Of a stretch of DNA of 64,000 bases, positions 46,304 to 58,011 are shown one piece after another. The position numbers and the translations under genes were made by a program. Origin of the DNA: Lolium rigidum (Eukaryota; Streptophyta; Magnoliopsida; Poales; Poaceae); the NCBI RefSeq assembly GCF_022539505.1, contig NC_061510.1, forward strand, positions 277,656,330 through 277,720,329, written 5' to 3'. The notes below the pieces were generated by a model. That model was given only the letters and a program-made list of their open reading frames with translations. It was not told where the DNA came from and did no database searches. Within the stretch, counting starts at the first letter, position 1. Each line of letters begins with the position of its first letter.

Positions 46304-49300
46304 TCATAGGACGCTAGTACGGAGACGGGCGAGCCAGGATTCAACTGGCTGCCGCGAGAGGCGGCGGGGCAGACGATGCAGCCACAGCTCACAGTGTTCG
46401 GATAGCAGCTTGGCTAGATGGTGAGCGCGCAACCAGACATCGTCGAAAACCTTGCGGTTCCGGCTTTTCCACACGACCCAGAGTATAAGCAGCACAAGCG
46501 TGTGCCGGACAGGTGGCGCCAACTCCTGGAGCGGGGCAGCGAGTGCAGCACAAACGCCCTCTAGGTCGTGCGCCGCGCCAGCAGCTGGAGCCTCGACGAG
46601 AGCAAATAGGGGCTCAAGCCGCACGCACCGAGCAAAGAGGTGAGCCAGGTCCTCGTCGGCGTCGCAGAAGGGGCAGCGGGGTGAGGGGAGGCACCCGTGC
46701 CGGTGGAGGAGCGCGCGCGTCCTTGTGTTTCCATGACGCGCGATCCAGAAGAAGACGCGGACCTTTAGAGGAGCAAAATTCTCCCAGTTGAAATCGGACA
46801 GCGGCAGCGCCACGCCGGAGGTGCACATGATGCGGTACGCGGCCGCCGTGGAGAACGCCGCACCACCAGGGAGAAGCCGAACGTCGGGGTCGGAGGAGAG
46901 TGTGGCATGCTGGAGCGAGCTCACGAGCGCCTCCATCTGCCCCTGCGCAGTGACCGTGAGGCGTGGTTGGAGCGGGAGACCTAGTCGCCGATCGCAAAGA
47001 GCCTCAGCCACGGTGATGGAAGGGTTCGTGCAGTGGGACACAAGAGCAGGAGTCCGCGCATACAGGGCCCCCGCGGCGTGCCAGTTGTCAAACCAAAAGG
47101 AGGTAGTCGCGCCGTCGCCGACGCGCACGTTTGTGATGCCGCGGTAGGTCGAGAAGAGACGTTTAAAAGCACGCCAAGCAGGTGTGTCGTTCGGCGACGG
47201 GGGGTCAGAGATGCCGGTGGCACCGTACCAGCGGCGGACCCAACGGGTCCAGGGTGTGTCGTCTCCGCTAACAAGCTTATGGATGAATTTGAGCAACAGA
47301 CTTGTGTTCTGGGTGTGTAGATCACGGACACCGAGGCCACCCTCCGCGCGAGAACGACAAACATCCAGCCAGGCCACTTGACAGTCGCCACCGGAGCACG
47401 CCGCCTTCCCCTTCCAGAGCATGCCACGTCGCGGACGGTTCATACGGTCGAGTGTCGTCAGTGGCAGCGGGATGACACTCATGGCGAACGAGGGGAGGGC
47501 GGACAGGACGGCGTCGGTGAGCGTAAGTCGAGACCCCTGATTCAATAGTGAGCTCTTCCAACCAGGCGCTCGCTTCTCAATCTTCACGACCAGGTGTTGC
47601 AGGTCCTGGACGCGCAGCTTGCGCGCGGTGAGCGGCAGCCCAAGGTATGTTTGGGGGAATGCGGCCGGCGAGCACCCAAGCAAGGATGCCAGCTCCACGA
47701 CGCGATCCTCCTGGACATGGATCGGCACAAAGGCGGATTTGTCGAAGTTGATATGCAGGCCAGTAGCGGCGGAGAACGATTCCAGGAGGGCTCTGGCGCG
47801 GAGAATCTGATCACTGTCCGCGCGCAGTAGGAGGAGAGTGTCGTCGGCATATTGGATCACGGGACACGGCAGATCATCGACCAAGGGGTGGAGCAAGCGG
47901 GCGGGGGAGCTATCACCGGTAATGAGCTCTTGGAGGACGTCAGCGACGATGATGAACAAATACGGTGACAAGGGGTCTCCCTGACGCAGGCCTTGTTTGC
48001 AGTCAAACCAACGCCCCGGCACGCCATTAAGAAGGACAACCGTGCGCCCGGACTCTAGAATGGTACGAATCCAGCCACACCACTTATCACCAAAGCCACG
48101 GGCCCTGAGGATCCGATCAAGAGCAGACCAATCCACAGAGTCGAAAGCCTTACGAAAATCCAGCTTCAGAACAATCGTGGGGACGCGACGCTTGTGGCAA
48201 CACTGCACCAGCTCGGCAGCATAAGCAAAGTTGTCTGTGATGTTCCGCCCCCTAATGAAACCAGATTGATCAATGGACACCAAGGAGGGCATCAGGGGCT
48301 GGATCCTCCGGGTAAGCATCTTGCAAAGAATTTTGAGAGCGGTCCCTTGTAGAGAAATGGGTCTGAAACCATCCGCGGTGACCACATCATCGCGCTTAGG
48401 TAGCAGAACCATGTATGCCTGGTTGAGAGGTTGCAGCCGTGCGCCCTCGGCATGGAAAGCATCAAAGAGCTCAGCCAGGTCTTCCTTGATCACCGGCCAG
48501 AAGTGTTTGAAGAATCCCGGACTGAATCCATCGGGACCGGGGGATGCGTCAGAACGCATACGGAGCAGCGCGGCACGAGCCTCGTCCATAGTGAAGGGCA
48601 GCTCCAGAGCTGCCAGGGCAGGGATCGGTTCGTACAGGGACTCGACTGCAAAGTCGAACGAGACCTGAGATCGTGAACCCATGAGAGCGGAGTAGTAATC
48701 CGAGAGGACCCTCTCTTTTCCCTGGTGGGTGTAGACGGGCGCGCCCCCCGTCGTGGAGCACACGGATGGTGTTTTTGCGGAGACGAGCGGACGCGCAGGC
48801 GTGGAAGAAGCGCGTGTTTTCGTCTCCGAGACGGCAGTAGCGAATCGTGTACCGTTGGCGCCAATACAACGACTTGAGTTTAAGCTGACGCTCTAGTTGC
48901 TCCTTGGCCAGGCGGCGCAGTAGCGCTTCAGCCGCCGACAGCCAGCGAATTTCTTCCAGCCGATCAAGCAAGAGCACTGCCGCACGACAGGCAGCGATGA
49001 CAGCGTCCGGTTTTTTCCTTGCGCGCGCCCACTTTTTAGATTCCGCACGCACCCATTTCAGCTTCCTTGCGACACGAGCTGCGGGGTCGGCGAGCTGGTT
49101 GCAGCGGCGGCCCCAAACATGGTTAACTAGGGCGCAGTAGCCCGGATCGAGCGCCCATCCTTTTTCATAGCGGAACACCGCAGCTGCAGGAATTTTCGAG
49201 GTTGCCGACACAGCGAGCGGCACATGGTCCGAAGTCGCCCGCACAGCAGAGCCCAGGGTGGTGTTACAGAGCACGTCGGACCACGCGAGGTTGATGAAGA

Positions 49301-49940
49301 CGCGGTCAAGGCGCACCAGGGTGGGCTGGTCTCGCATGTTCGACCAGGTGAAGCGTCGATCAAGGAGCGGCAGCTCTTGGAGAAGGAGCTCATCGATGAC
49401 GGAGTTGAAGTCGTGGGCGAGTGCAGCGTCGAAGCCAGCGTTGCTGCGGTCGTCAGGCCAGCGAGCGACGTTGAAGTCGCCAGCGATCATCCAGGGCCCA
49501 CGGCATACAGGCCCGAGGCTGCGCAATTCGTCGAAGAATTCATCGCGCAGGGCATCGACGCAGGGGCCATAGACGTTGGTGAGGAAGAACTGGAGGTCGT
49601 CAGCGTTGGATCGGAGTTCTGTCGTGAGACAGAACTGCCCAGCATAGCGCGAAACCAGGGTCCAGCGCGAGGGGTCCCAAGCGGTAAGGATGCCGCCGGA
49701 TGCGCCAATGGCGTCGAGGTGTTCATGCGCTGAGAGGGAACGTGGCAGGAACGACCCAAGCTTGAAGCAGGATGGCGCCGACAGGTTAGTTTCTTGCAGA
49801 CACAAAACGGAGGGTGACATATCTACAATGGAGGAACGAACTATAGAGCACTTGTCGTCATCACCTAAGCCACGCACATTCCAGATGGAGACGGAAACCT
49901 CAAACATGCGAGGATTACTCATGGTGAAACAAACACACAC
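46304..49940 (-). pseudogene. LINE ORF2: endonuclease / RT / zf-RVT, one frameshift
   Basis: This protein would nick the target, reverse-transcribe the LINE RNA and bind nucleic acid. The N-terminal half (49940-48700) has the endonuclease motifs SIWNVRGLG, CLQETNL, GDFNVARW and SDHVPL. The RT half (48763-46304) has PGPDGF, the RQGDPLSPYLF block and VIQYADDTLLLL. The C-terminal zf-RVT reads KVRVFFWIARHGN...CPFCDADEDLAHLFARC. The frame changes near 48745-48765 at a run of six C (48744-48749 region), consistent with a one-base homopolymer change, real or from sequencing. Total length about 1,210 residues, normal. Confidence 0.9.
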
Positions 49941-50123
49941 CTAAACCGCAGCGGGTTTTGCAGCACTGCCTAGACACACGACGCACACGAACAGGGAGAA
50001 CGATCGCGTAGGACGCGACAGCCGGTCGAGCAGGGGAGACACGCCAGGCACCGTCGAGGCAGAATTGCCGGCGAGAACGCCGAGCAGGTGCCCAGGGCGG
50101 GAGCAGCTGCCGGGGCGGCTGCA

Positions 50124-51992
50124 TCAGTCCACATCCGCGATCACCGGGGAGGCCGCTGCCAGGCGGCTGAGAGCGTCTGCGGGGAGGTCGCAGCCTTTCG
50201 CCAGGGAACGAAGGGTCTCCATCGGCAAAAAGGGCGTGGATGCGCCGGCGCAAGAGCTTGGCAGCGGGGGCCCTCCGAGCTTGTGGGCCTTGAGGGCAGC
50301 CGCCCTGGCGGTGGCGTCCTGGTAGCCACCAACATGAGCGGCGCGGATCCTTTTGCTGCGGCGTGGACCAGTTTCCCCCTCCGCGCCGGCGTGGGGCGCC
50401 CGGAGTGGGTCGAAGCGGGCAGCCGCAGCACGGCGCCCACGGCGGACGGCCCCCCCAACAGAGGCGCGCGACGAGGGAGGCAGCATCACGAGGCAGCGAT
50501 CCTCGAGATATGGCGGCATCTGCTTGGCCAGGACGAGGCCAGGAGAGGGCGCGATCACCGCCTCTGCGAAGACATCCGCGGAGATGGCGGGGTGGGTGGG
50601 AGACACTAGGTCTTCTGCGCCGGGGGGCTCGGACGGGTCGTCGGTTGAGGCTGGCTATGTCACTGGCGAGGCGGGGGAGGCTCCAAGGGCAGGGGACGGC
50701 GTGGCGGAGGGCGAGTTGGCATGGGGAGCGGTGGCAGGGAGAGGAAGCCCTGGCATGGCGTTGAAGCAACGATCGCGGCGGAGGCCAGAGCGGTGGCCAG
50801 AGCCACCACAGACGAGGCAGCAGATCGGATCCCTGCACTCACGAACGGGATGCTTGGGCGAGAGGCACCTGAAACAGAGCTTCTTGCGTTTTATAACAGA
50901 GGATGACCAGCGCGAGGCCGGAGAGGTCGGCAACGAAACTATCGAGACCAGCGGACAGCGGCTGCCGGTGCGGAGTGTTGGTGTCGAAGACGTAGCGGGC
51001 CGCCGAACTGGAGGTGCAGACCCAGTGCCCCTCCTCACAATATCGACCCAGCTCGGGGCTACGCGATCCGCATCGGGGGGGTTTGAGGGAGCAGGGCGAG
51101 GAGGTGTTACGTGGGAGAACGGAGGAGATGGTGCAGCCGCGAACCGTCTCGAGGATGGACCAGCAGGCGCGCAACGTCTATCCACAAACAGTTTGTGAGG
51201 GGCTAACTCAGAGATGGGAACGGGGGGCAAGGCCAACGTCCCGAAAGTCAGCGACAGCCACGGAGCTTTGTGGAAACTCTGCGTTGTATTTTTGGTCTGC
51301 TGCTTATCCATTAATAACGCGTGAGGGGTCAACTCAGAGATCGGGACAGGGGGCAAGGTCAGCGACCCGAAAGTCAGCGTCAGCGACATGGGTGGTTCGG
51401 TTTGGATTTCATACCGTTGAGTGGCGGATGGGTCGGAGAGGTGGATGAGGAAGAGCTCGCCGGCAAAGACGAACGCGGCACGGCGGCGCAACGCTTTGGC
51501 CACGGCGGCGCATGAGACCGGAGCGGTGAACACACCACACGGCTGTTCGGAGACATGAAAACGGTCCGAGAATGTGGAGAAAAGGTAGGTGAGCCCGTTC
51601 CCGACGAGGAAACTGTTTGCGCGGCGGCGAGGGGAAGCCTGTGAAATCCAGACCTGGGCTGCAGGGAGGCCACGGACCACCGCTTCAGCGGGTTGGCAGA
51701 CAGAGACGCCGAACCTCTTCCGGATGCGAGCCGCGAAGATCTCGCCAGGCCGGCGGCGACGTATAACGCGGAACGACCGCGGCGCAGCCGTAGGAGGGGG
51801 GTGACCACGAGGAGGAGAGAGGAGCAGCGTCCGGGGGAGGCGGCGCGGGGAGCGGCCGGGGGACACCGTGGGCGACGCGCCTGAGGGCGGGTCACGCGCG
51901 CGCCGAGAAGCAGAGCGAGGGGAAACGTACCTAAGAGCTACTGGTGCGGCGCTCGCGGCCTGTAATGGCGTGGCGCTGCTGGCCTGTGGCAC
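50124..51992 (-). pseudogene. LINE ORF1: gag-like protein with zinc knuckles, one stop
   Basis: ORF1 coats LINE RNA. From 51992 the frame is open to a TAG at 50657-50655 and then continues in the same frame to 50124, about 620 codons in all. The N-terminal part is Arg/Pro/Ser-rich. A folded RNA-binding-like region follows (RKRFGVSVCQPAEAVV to SDPSATQRYE). A duplicated LTFG-L-LPPVPISEL segment and two knuckles, CFRCLSPKHPVREC (CX2CX4HX4C) and CLVCGGSGHRS...C, come next. After the TAG a basic tail includes RRSKRIRAAHVGGYQDATARA, typical of the C-terminus of such proteins. The first ATG in frame may not be the true start. Confidence 0.85.
51198..51390. repeat. 126-bp imperfect direct repeat in LINE ORF1
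   Basis: The word AACTCAGAGAT-GG-AC-GGGGGCAAGG recurs at 51205 and 51331, followed by CCGAAAGTCAGCG in both. The offset is 126 bp, a multiple of three, so the protein carries the LPPVPISEL segment twice without a frame change. Confidence 0.75.
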
Positions 51993-52052
51993 GGCAGCAA
52001 CGGGCGGTGGAAGACTAGCTACGCGGCGGCGGCAGCGAGCGCTGCCCTCTGT

Positions 52053-52065
52053 TTAGCTGTTAGTT
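52053..52065. repeat. LINE target-site duplication, right copy
   Basis: TTAGCTGTTAGTT, identical to 46108-46120. It lies 53 bp before the first plausible ATG of the ClpC-like gene. Confidence 0.93.
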
Positions 52066-52610
52066 GATCTAACTATCTTGCATTGACAGGGTTTGTGAAT
52101 ATATATGCTCTTGCAATCATGGCCTTGCAATGTTGGGGGCCTCTGCTGAAGCCGCAAATGGTACAAGTCTCAAGCCCTTCCCTAAGCGCGATACAGATTG
52201 CAGGTTTGCTTTAACACTAATCATGTTTCATTTTCTGATTGATTGATCGAACTAGCTGGACGTCTCTTTGTTCTTATGTTTGTATCCATACCCGGCTATC
52301 TGTATTGCATCTATTGGCACCAAGTATATTCCCAAAAATCAGTGTATGTTAGCTTAGGGACCGTGCCATTTTGTTTCACCTGCTCAAATAATAAATGGTC
52401 CCCTGAGTGTGATGTTTAAATTTTGAATTAATCTAAATAAAAATGCTACCAATGTAATATTCCGTTGGTCTATTTTATTTTAGTTCTGGAAACAAAATAA
52501 TAGAAGAAAAAGACTTTCCAGGTTCCATTTGAATGTATTATCAACTGCATTGATTTTCCCTGTGGAACCAGCTGAAATGTAATGTCTTCTAATTATCTAA
52601 AAATCCACAG

Positions 52611-54244
52611 GCTATGGAACTGCATTTGCAATGGTGGCAGGAACGACCTTGCTTCGGCAACCTTCTCTTGGATCACATGTTGGCGGTCGCATAACCACCC
52701 GTGTATCTCACAGAACCAGGAGGCCTCCCAAGTCCCAATGTGGTCTCGATGGCACAACGACACAACGCTAAGGTACCGAAACATGATGTCCTACGAGCAG
52801 TACACGTTCCCCCGGTTACCCCTGGCATTGGATTGCGCTTGCGATCATCGCGAGATCAATGTTTGAGGAATTCTATATCGAGGGGGGAAAAGAATGCCCA
52901 TTTTACTGCCGGAGCAATTTTTCAAGATTTCACAGAGCAAGCTTTAGATGTTATCGCCCTCGCAAAACAGGAAATGCGAGCTATGGCAGGAATGCACAAG
53001 GATGGGCAATTAGTGAGTCTCATTGCAGAGGCCATTGTCATAGTTGCCGTGGGATATATGTTGGATGAGGTAAACTCTATTTAGAGTAGTATATATTTTT
53101 GAAGTGGGATTGCACTTGATTGACACAAATTTATCTTGCGTCCAGATCTACCGCAGAATTTGTGGATCCACAAATGGTGAAACTGTTGATACAGGAAGCG
53201 TTGGAACTAAGGTGTCAATACTTGAGGAGTACGGGACAAATCTTACAAGATTAGCCCTGGAGGTACCATACTAGCCTGACTGCTCATTGCAAGTTTTCAG
53301 CACATATGAGAATGTTGAAAGAGAGCTGATACCATTTTTTACAGGGAAAATTAGAACCTGTTGTTGGAAGGGAAAACGAGATCAAGAGTGTCATAGGAAT
53401 CTTGGGAAAAATGAATAAAAGGAATCCATGCCTGATTGGAGAGCCTGGTGTTGGAAAAACAGTGATTGCCGAAGGTCTTGCGCTACGCATCGCTACCGGC
53501 GATGTGCCTCAAGCAATTGAAGGAAAAACGGTTCGTGCTCATTCCGACAACATATCTTCTTTTGACCAAATTGATGACCTCTCTTGTACTAAAACTGTTT
53601 CACCTGTTCGTGCTCCTTGGATGTGGATGAATAATTAGCACTTGTTGACATGTCAGGTTATCGCCCTTGATTTGGCACGTCTAGTTGGTGGTACCAGATA
53701 CCGTGGACAGTTTGAAGAAAGGTTGAAGAATTTGATGGAAGAAATCAAACAGAATGGTCAGATAATAATTTTCATTGATGAAGTTCACACGGTGCTACGA
53801 GCAGGAGCAGTAGAAGGCGGTGCAATGGATGCTGCCAATATTCTGAAGCCAGCACTGGCGAGACGCGAAATTCAGGTATGAAGAAGCATGGTAGCCGTGG
53901 ATTACTTCATGAACTAGTATCACCAATGTTCATAATATAGTTAGTTGGTCGTTCTGCCATTGTCAGTTATCAAATGAGACCTTCTTTATCTTTTGCTAGA
54001 TTGCTCACCGTAAATTTTGTTGTCAGTGTATCGGAGCCACTACATTCGATGAATACAGGAAGCACATCGAGAAAGACCCTGCATTGGAGAGGCGTTTTCA
54101 TCCTGTGAAAGTTGCAGAGCCCACAGTCGATGAAACCATAGAAATCCTCGAAGGGCTACGGGAGCAATACGAGATCCACCACAAGGTCCGAATAACAGAC
54201 GGAGCATTGAAAGACGCTGCTGTACTCTCACAGCGATACATCAG
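52611..54244 (+). CDS. ClpC: ClpC-like 5' half: transit peptide, partial N-domain, D1 ATPase
   Basis: Exons 2-6 join in phase (phase 0 up to exon 5-6, and exon 6 ends two bases into a codon). Exon 3 contains [14 protein letters not shown], the standard lead-in to D1. Exon 4 carries [13 protein letters not shown] and Walker A GEPGVGKT. Exon 5 carries [17 protein letters not shown] and Walker B IFIDEVHT; the following loop reads [16 protein letters not shown], slightly longer than the GAGAAEGAIDAAN usual in ClpC. Exon 6 carries [20 protein letters not shown] and the arginine-finger region ERRF. These residues are all compatible with ATPase function. The weak point is exon 2, where RRPPK in one frame is followed by SMAQRHN in the next. 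Confidence 0.8.
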
Positions 54245-54690
54245 GTTTGTGAGTTAAGAGAATGCTTGTGTATCATACAAGCGGGTTCACTACAGGGGAA
54301 TGGCCGGCTATGCCGACGGCCACCACATACGCCGAGGGCTTTTTATCGGGGCCGTCGGCGTATGACCCGGCACGGCCAGCCAGCCCGCCAGATTGCCGTC
54401 GGCGTAGCGAAGTCTACGCCGAGGGCAGCCCTCGGCATATATTTGGCCCTAGGCGTAGAGAGGGCTACGCCGACGGCCACCCTCGGCATAGACATTTTTA
54501 AAATTTGTCTAATTTTGTAAAAATCATAACTAATTCATACAATGTCAGAAAAATGCGTATGAGGTATCAAAATGTTCAGAAAAACATTCTCTATCCGTTT
54601 ATGTCAAAATCATACATATTTGAATCATGTACAGTACCATGTTAACATAGTAACAATTCAAACACTTTCTTATATGTCCTCGGGTTCCCG

Positions 54691-56710
54691 TTTTGGGCAG
54701 ATGGCAATTTAAACGAAGTCAGAAAATCCCGCGGAGCCGCATGGCATCATTTTATGTGTCCTAGTAACCACTCCAAAAGACGGAATTGGGATACGGCAGT
54801 TATTTTGGAATACCCTTCACGAACAGGGCTATCAAGTCCGGAGTTCTATGGCTTTTAGGAAAAATGAGTAGGAAACAGCCCGTGACACCGCATAGTTTGT
54901 CGGAACGAGACCATATTTGGCACGTGCGTGGTCCCTCAGATGGGAAGCAAGGCCCCGGAAGCAGATTTCCAATCCGACCCATGGGCGATGGTTTTTTCAT
55001 TTTAGGGGTGCCAAAACGGGTTTTTTTTGTGAAGCAGCTACATGAGGCGTATTTTTGTATTGCGCGAGACCTCCGCGTAGTAGTAGGACACCACCTCCGC
55101 ACCGTATATCATATGCCATATGTGCGTGCTAGCTATCTGGGAATCCCTGCGGCTTCCTGCTTGTGTCCTGTAGAATCCGCCAGGAAAGTGACCGGATTTG
55201 AACTAGGGGTACACTTTCCGTCACTCAATAAATTCGGGAAAAATGTTTTTAGATCTACAACACATCACTTTATGTGCTAAATTTTTTTCCGTTTAGCGCG
55301 ATGGTGAACGGGTGCACCCAGCGCGCCCGCATGCACCTATACGCATCTCCGTGGGCGCCCGTTTTGGCCGGATGGCAATTTAAACTAAGTTAGAAAATCC
55401 CTTGGAGCCGCATGGAGTCATTTATGTGTCCTAGTAACCACTCCAAAAATTGGAATTAGGATACAACAATTATTTTGGAAAACCCTTCACAAACAGAGCC
55501 ATCACGTCCAGGAGTTCTATGGCTTTTAGGGCAAATGAGTAGGAAACGGCATGTGACACCGCATAGTTTGTCGGACCGAGGCCATATTTGGCACATGTGT
55601 GGTACCTGGGATGGGTAGCAAGGCCCGGGAGCGGATTTCCAATCCGACCCATGGGCGATGGTTTTTTCATTTTCGGGGTGCCAAACGGGTTTTTTTTGTG
55701 AAGCGACTACATGGGGCGTATTTTTGTATTGCGCGAGACCTCCGCGTAGTAGTAGGACACTGCCTCCGCACCATATATCACATGCCATATATGCGTGCTA
55801 GCTATCTCGGGAATCCCTGCGGCTTCTGCTGTGTCCCGTCGAATCCGCGAGGAAAGTGACCGGATTTGAACTAGGGGTACACTTTCCGTCGCTCAATAAA
55901 TTCCGGGAAAAATGTTTTTAGGTCTACAACACATTACTTTATGTGCTAAATTTTTTCCGTTTAGCGCGATGGTGAACGGGTGCACCGAGCGCGCCGTACG
56001 GCCATACCACATCTCCGTGGGGGCCCGTTTTGGCCGGATGGCAATTTAAACTAAGTTAGAAAATCTCTTGGAGCCACATGGCGTCATTTTATGTGTCCTA
56101 GTAACCACTCAAAAAATTAGAATTAGGATACGACTATTATTTTGGAAAACCCTTCACAAACAGAGCTATCACGTCCAGGAGTTCTATGGCTTTTTGGGCA
56201 AATGAGTAGGAAACGGCTTGTGACACCGCATAGTTTGTCGAACGAGGCCATATTTGGCACGTGCGTGGTCCCTAGGAAGGAAGGCATGGCCCCGGGAGCG
56301 GATTTCCAATCCGACCCATGGGCGATGGTTTTTTCATTTTCGGGGTGCCAAAACGAGTTTTTTTTGTGAAGCGACTACATGGGGCGTATTTTTGTATTGC
56401 GCGAGACCTCCGCATAGTAGTAGGACACCGCCTCCGCACCACATATCACATGCCATATGTGCGTGCTAGCTATCTGGAAATCACTCGCGGCTTCCTGCGA
56501 TGTCCCGCCGAATCCATTGGAGACCGACCGGATTTGAACTAGGGCTACACTTTTCGTCGCTCAATAAATTTCGAGAAAAATGTTTTTAGGTCTATAACAC
56601 ATCACTTTATGTGCTAATTTTTTCCGTTTAGCATGTTGGCGAACGGTGCACCAGCGCGTCCGGTACGGCCATTTCGCATCTCCCGAGGGGCCATTTTGGC
56701 CAGATGGCAA
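54691..56710 (+). repeat. Three ~667-bp tandem repeats inside the CACTA
   Basis: Units begin at the word TTTTGG(G/C)C(A/G)-ATGGCAA: 54691, 55362, 56028, with a partial fourth start at 56694, so periods are 671, 666 and 666 bp. Each unit contains long open frames (for example 54786-55280, with MSRKQPVTPHSLSERDHIW and GDGFFILGVPKRVFFVKQLH), which differ in length through indels. The protein has no recognised domain. Confidence 0.88.
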
Positions 56711-57055
56711 GCTGGACGTCATATTTGGATTACTCTAATTTTTAGGTTCAAATGATGATATGGATGTTATATTTAGATTCCTCTCATTTTTCTGATCGAT
56801 TTAGACATATTATTTGTGGAATTTCGATTTTTCGATTTAAAGATATTAATTATTCAATATTAAATAGAAAAAACCAAAAAATAAAATCATTTTATTGTTA
56901 TTTGAATTCAATATTATTATTCATTGTTACTTATATATTCATTGTTGTTTACTTAAGTAATTGTTTGGAATTCAAAATAAAGAGTTGTGACATCACGGTA
57001 CAAGGGTTAATAGGGTTGATAGGCTATTATTATCAGTAAGGTGTCAATTCTTTAA

Positions 57056-58003
57056 TGCTGTGTTTGGATGCATAGAAAGTGGGTGTGGAATTGGAATTTG
57101 GCCCAATTCTGCAAATTCTGCCGTTTGGACTGGACTCGGAATTGCTATGTGGAAAGTGGGCTAAATTCCGAGCCCCCCACCTCCCGTGCAAATAGAGAGG
57201 CCCAACTTTCCGAGGTCTCACCCTCGGAAAGGCTCGGAAAGCTGCCTCGCCCGTCTTCCCCCCGCACGACTGCCCCGCCCCGCCTCCCTCCCGTCGTCCT
57301 CGCGCCTGCCGCCGCCTCCCTCCGGCCTCCCTCCCGGCCACCTTGCGTCCGCCGCCGCCTCTCTCTGGCCTCCCTCCCGGCCACCTCGCGCCCGCCGCCG
57401 CCTCCCTCCCGTCTCCGCCGATTCGACCCTGCCCCGCCTCCCTCCGGCCCCTCCCCGTCTCCTTCCTCGCGGCCGCCGCGGGACTCACCCTCGCGCACGC
57501 CGCCGCATGCCCTGCGCACGCCGCCGACTCCCTCCTCGCGCCCGCCCACCGACTCGCCCGGCGCCCTTCTCCCTCCGGCTCCCTCGCATCTCCCTCCTCG
57601 CGGCCGCCGCCAGGCTCGCCCTTGCGCACGCCGCCGCATGCCCCTGCGCACGCTGCCGACTCCCGACTCGCCCCGGCGCCCTTCTCCCCTCCGCCGAGCC
57701 CCTCATCGGGGCCTGCTCCGCGAGCCCCTCATCCAGCCCTGCTACGGCGAGCCCTGAGATTGAACAGGAAATACATGGTTTATTTTTATGTTTAAAATTG
57801 TGCAAATTCAACAAAATATGAAATTCCATACTTTGTACATCCAAACAGGATTTAGAATTGGTTACACCATTTGATTTCAACATCAAATTCCAAACACATC
57901 CAAACAATAGAATCGAATTAGAAGCCAATTACTTTCCATCTCGGATTTGGAATCTTAGTCCAATTCAATTCCATGCCAACTTTCTATGCATCCAAACACA
58001 GCG
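57056..58003. mobile_element. Nested TIR DNA element (Tourist/Harbinger-like), 948 bp
   Basis: The termini TGCTGTGTTTGGATGCATAG and, in reverse complement, CGCTGTGTTTGGATGCATAG match at 24 of 25 positions, and weaker similarity (TGGAATTG) continues inward. TAA stands at 57053-57055 and 58004-58006, the Harbinger-type duplication. The interior (57172-57760) is extremely GC-rich with Pro/Arg-coding frames and about 50-bp repeats of CCTCCCTCCCGGCCACC-type sequence. It is inserted into the CACTA. Confidence 0.8.
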
Positions 58004-58011
58004 TAAGGGAA

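Larger units (their letters stand above)
46121..52052 (-). mobile_element. Full-length, nearly intact LINE (5.93 kb)
   Basis: A perfect 13-bp target duplication (46108-46120 and 52053-52065) and a T-run (46121-46131, the poly(A) tail) define a complete insertion on the minus strand. It carries a 5' leader, ORF1 with CCHC knuckles, a spacer of about 180 bp and ORF2 with endonuclease, reverse transcriptase and zf-RVT. It is GC-rich, unlike the LINE at 0.2-5 kb, and belongs to a different family. Only one stop in ORF1 and one frameshift in ORF2 separate it from an intact reading pattern, so it is young. Confidence 0.95.

Noticed and set aside
46452..46791. Plus-strand ORFs near the LINE 3' end
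   Set aside because: Antisense to the zf-RVT domain, with no start context or domain of their own.
48904..50838. Plus-strand and alternate-frame ORFs across the GC-rich LINE as separate genes
   Set aside because: They are shadows of LINE ORF1 and ORF2, which have clear motifs on the minus strand.
57068..57821. Long Pro/Arg-rich ORFs as coding genes
   Set aside because: Low-complexity GC-rich sequence inside a nested TIR element; several frames on both strands are equally open.
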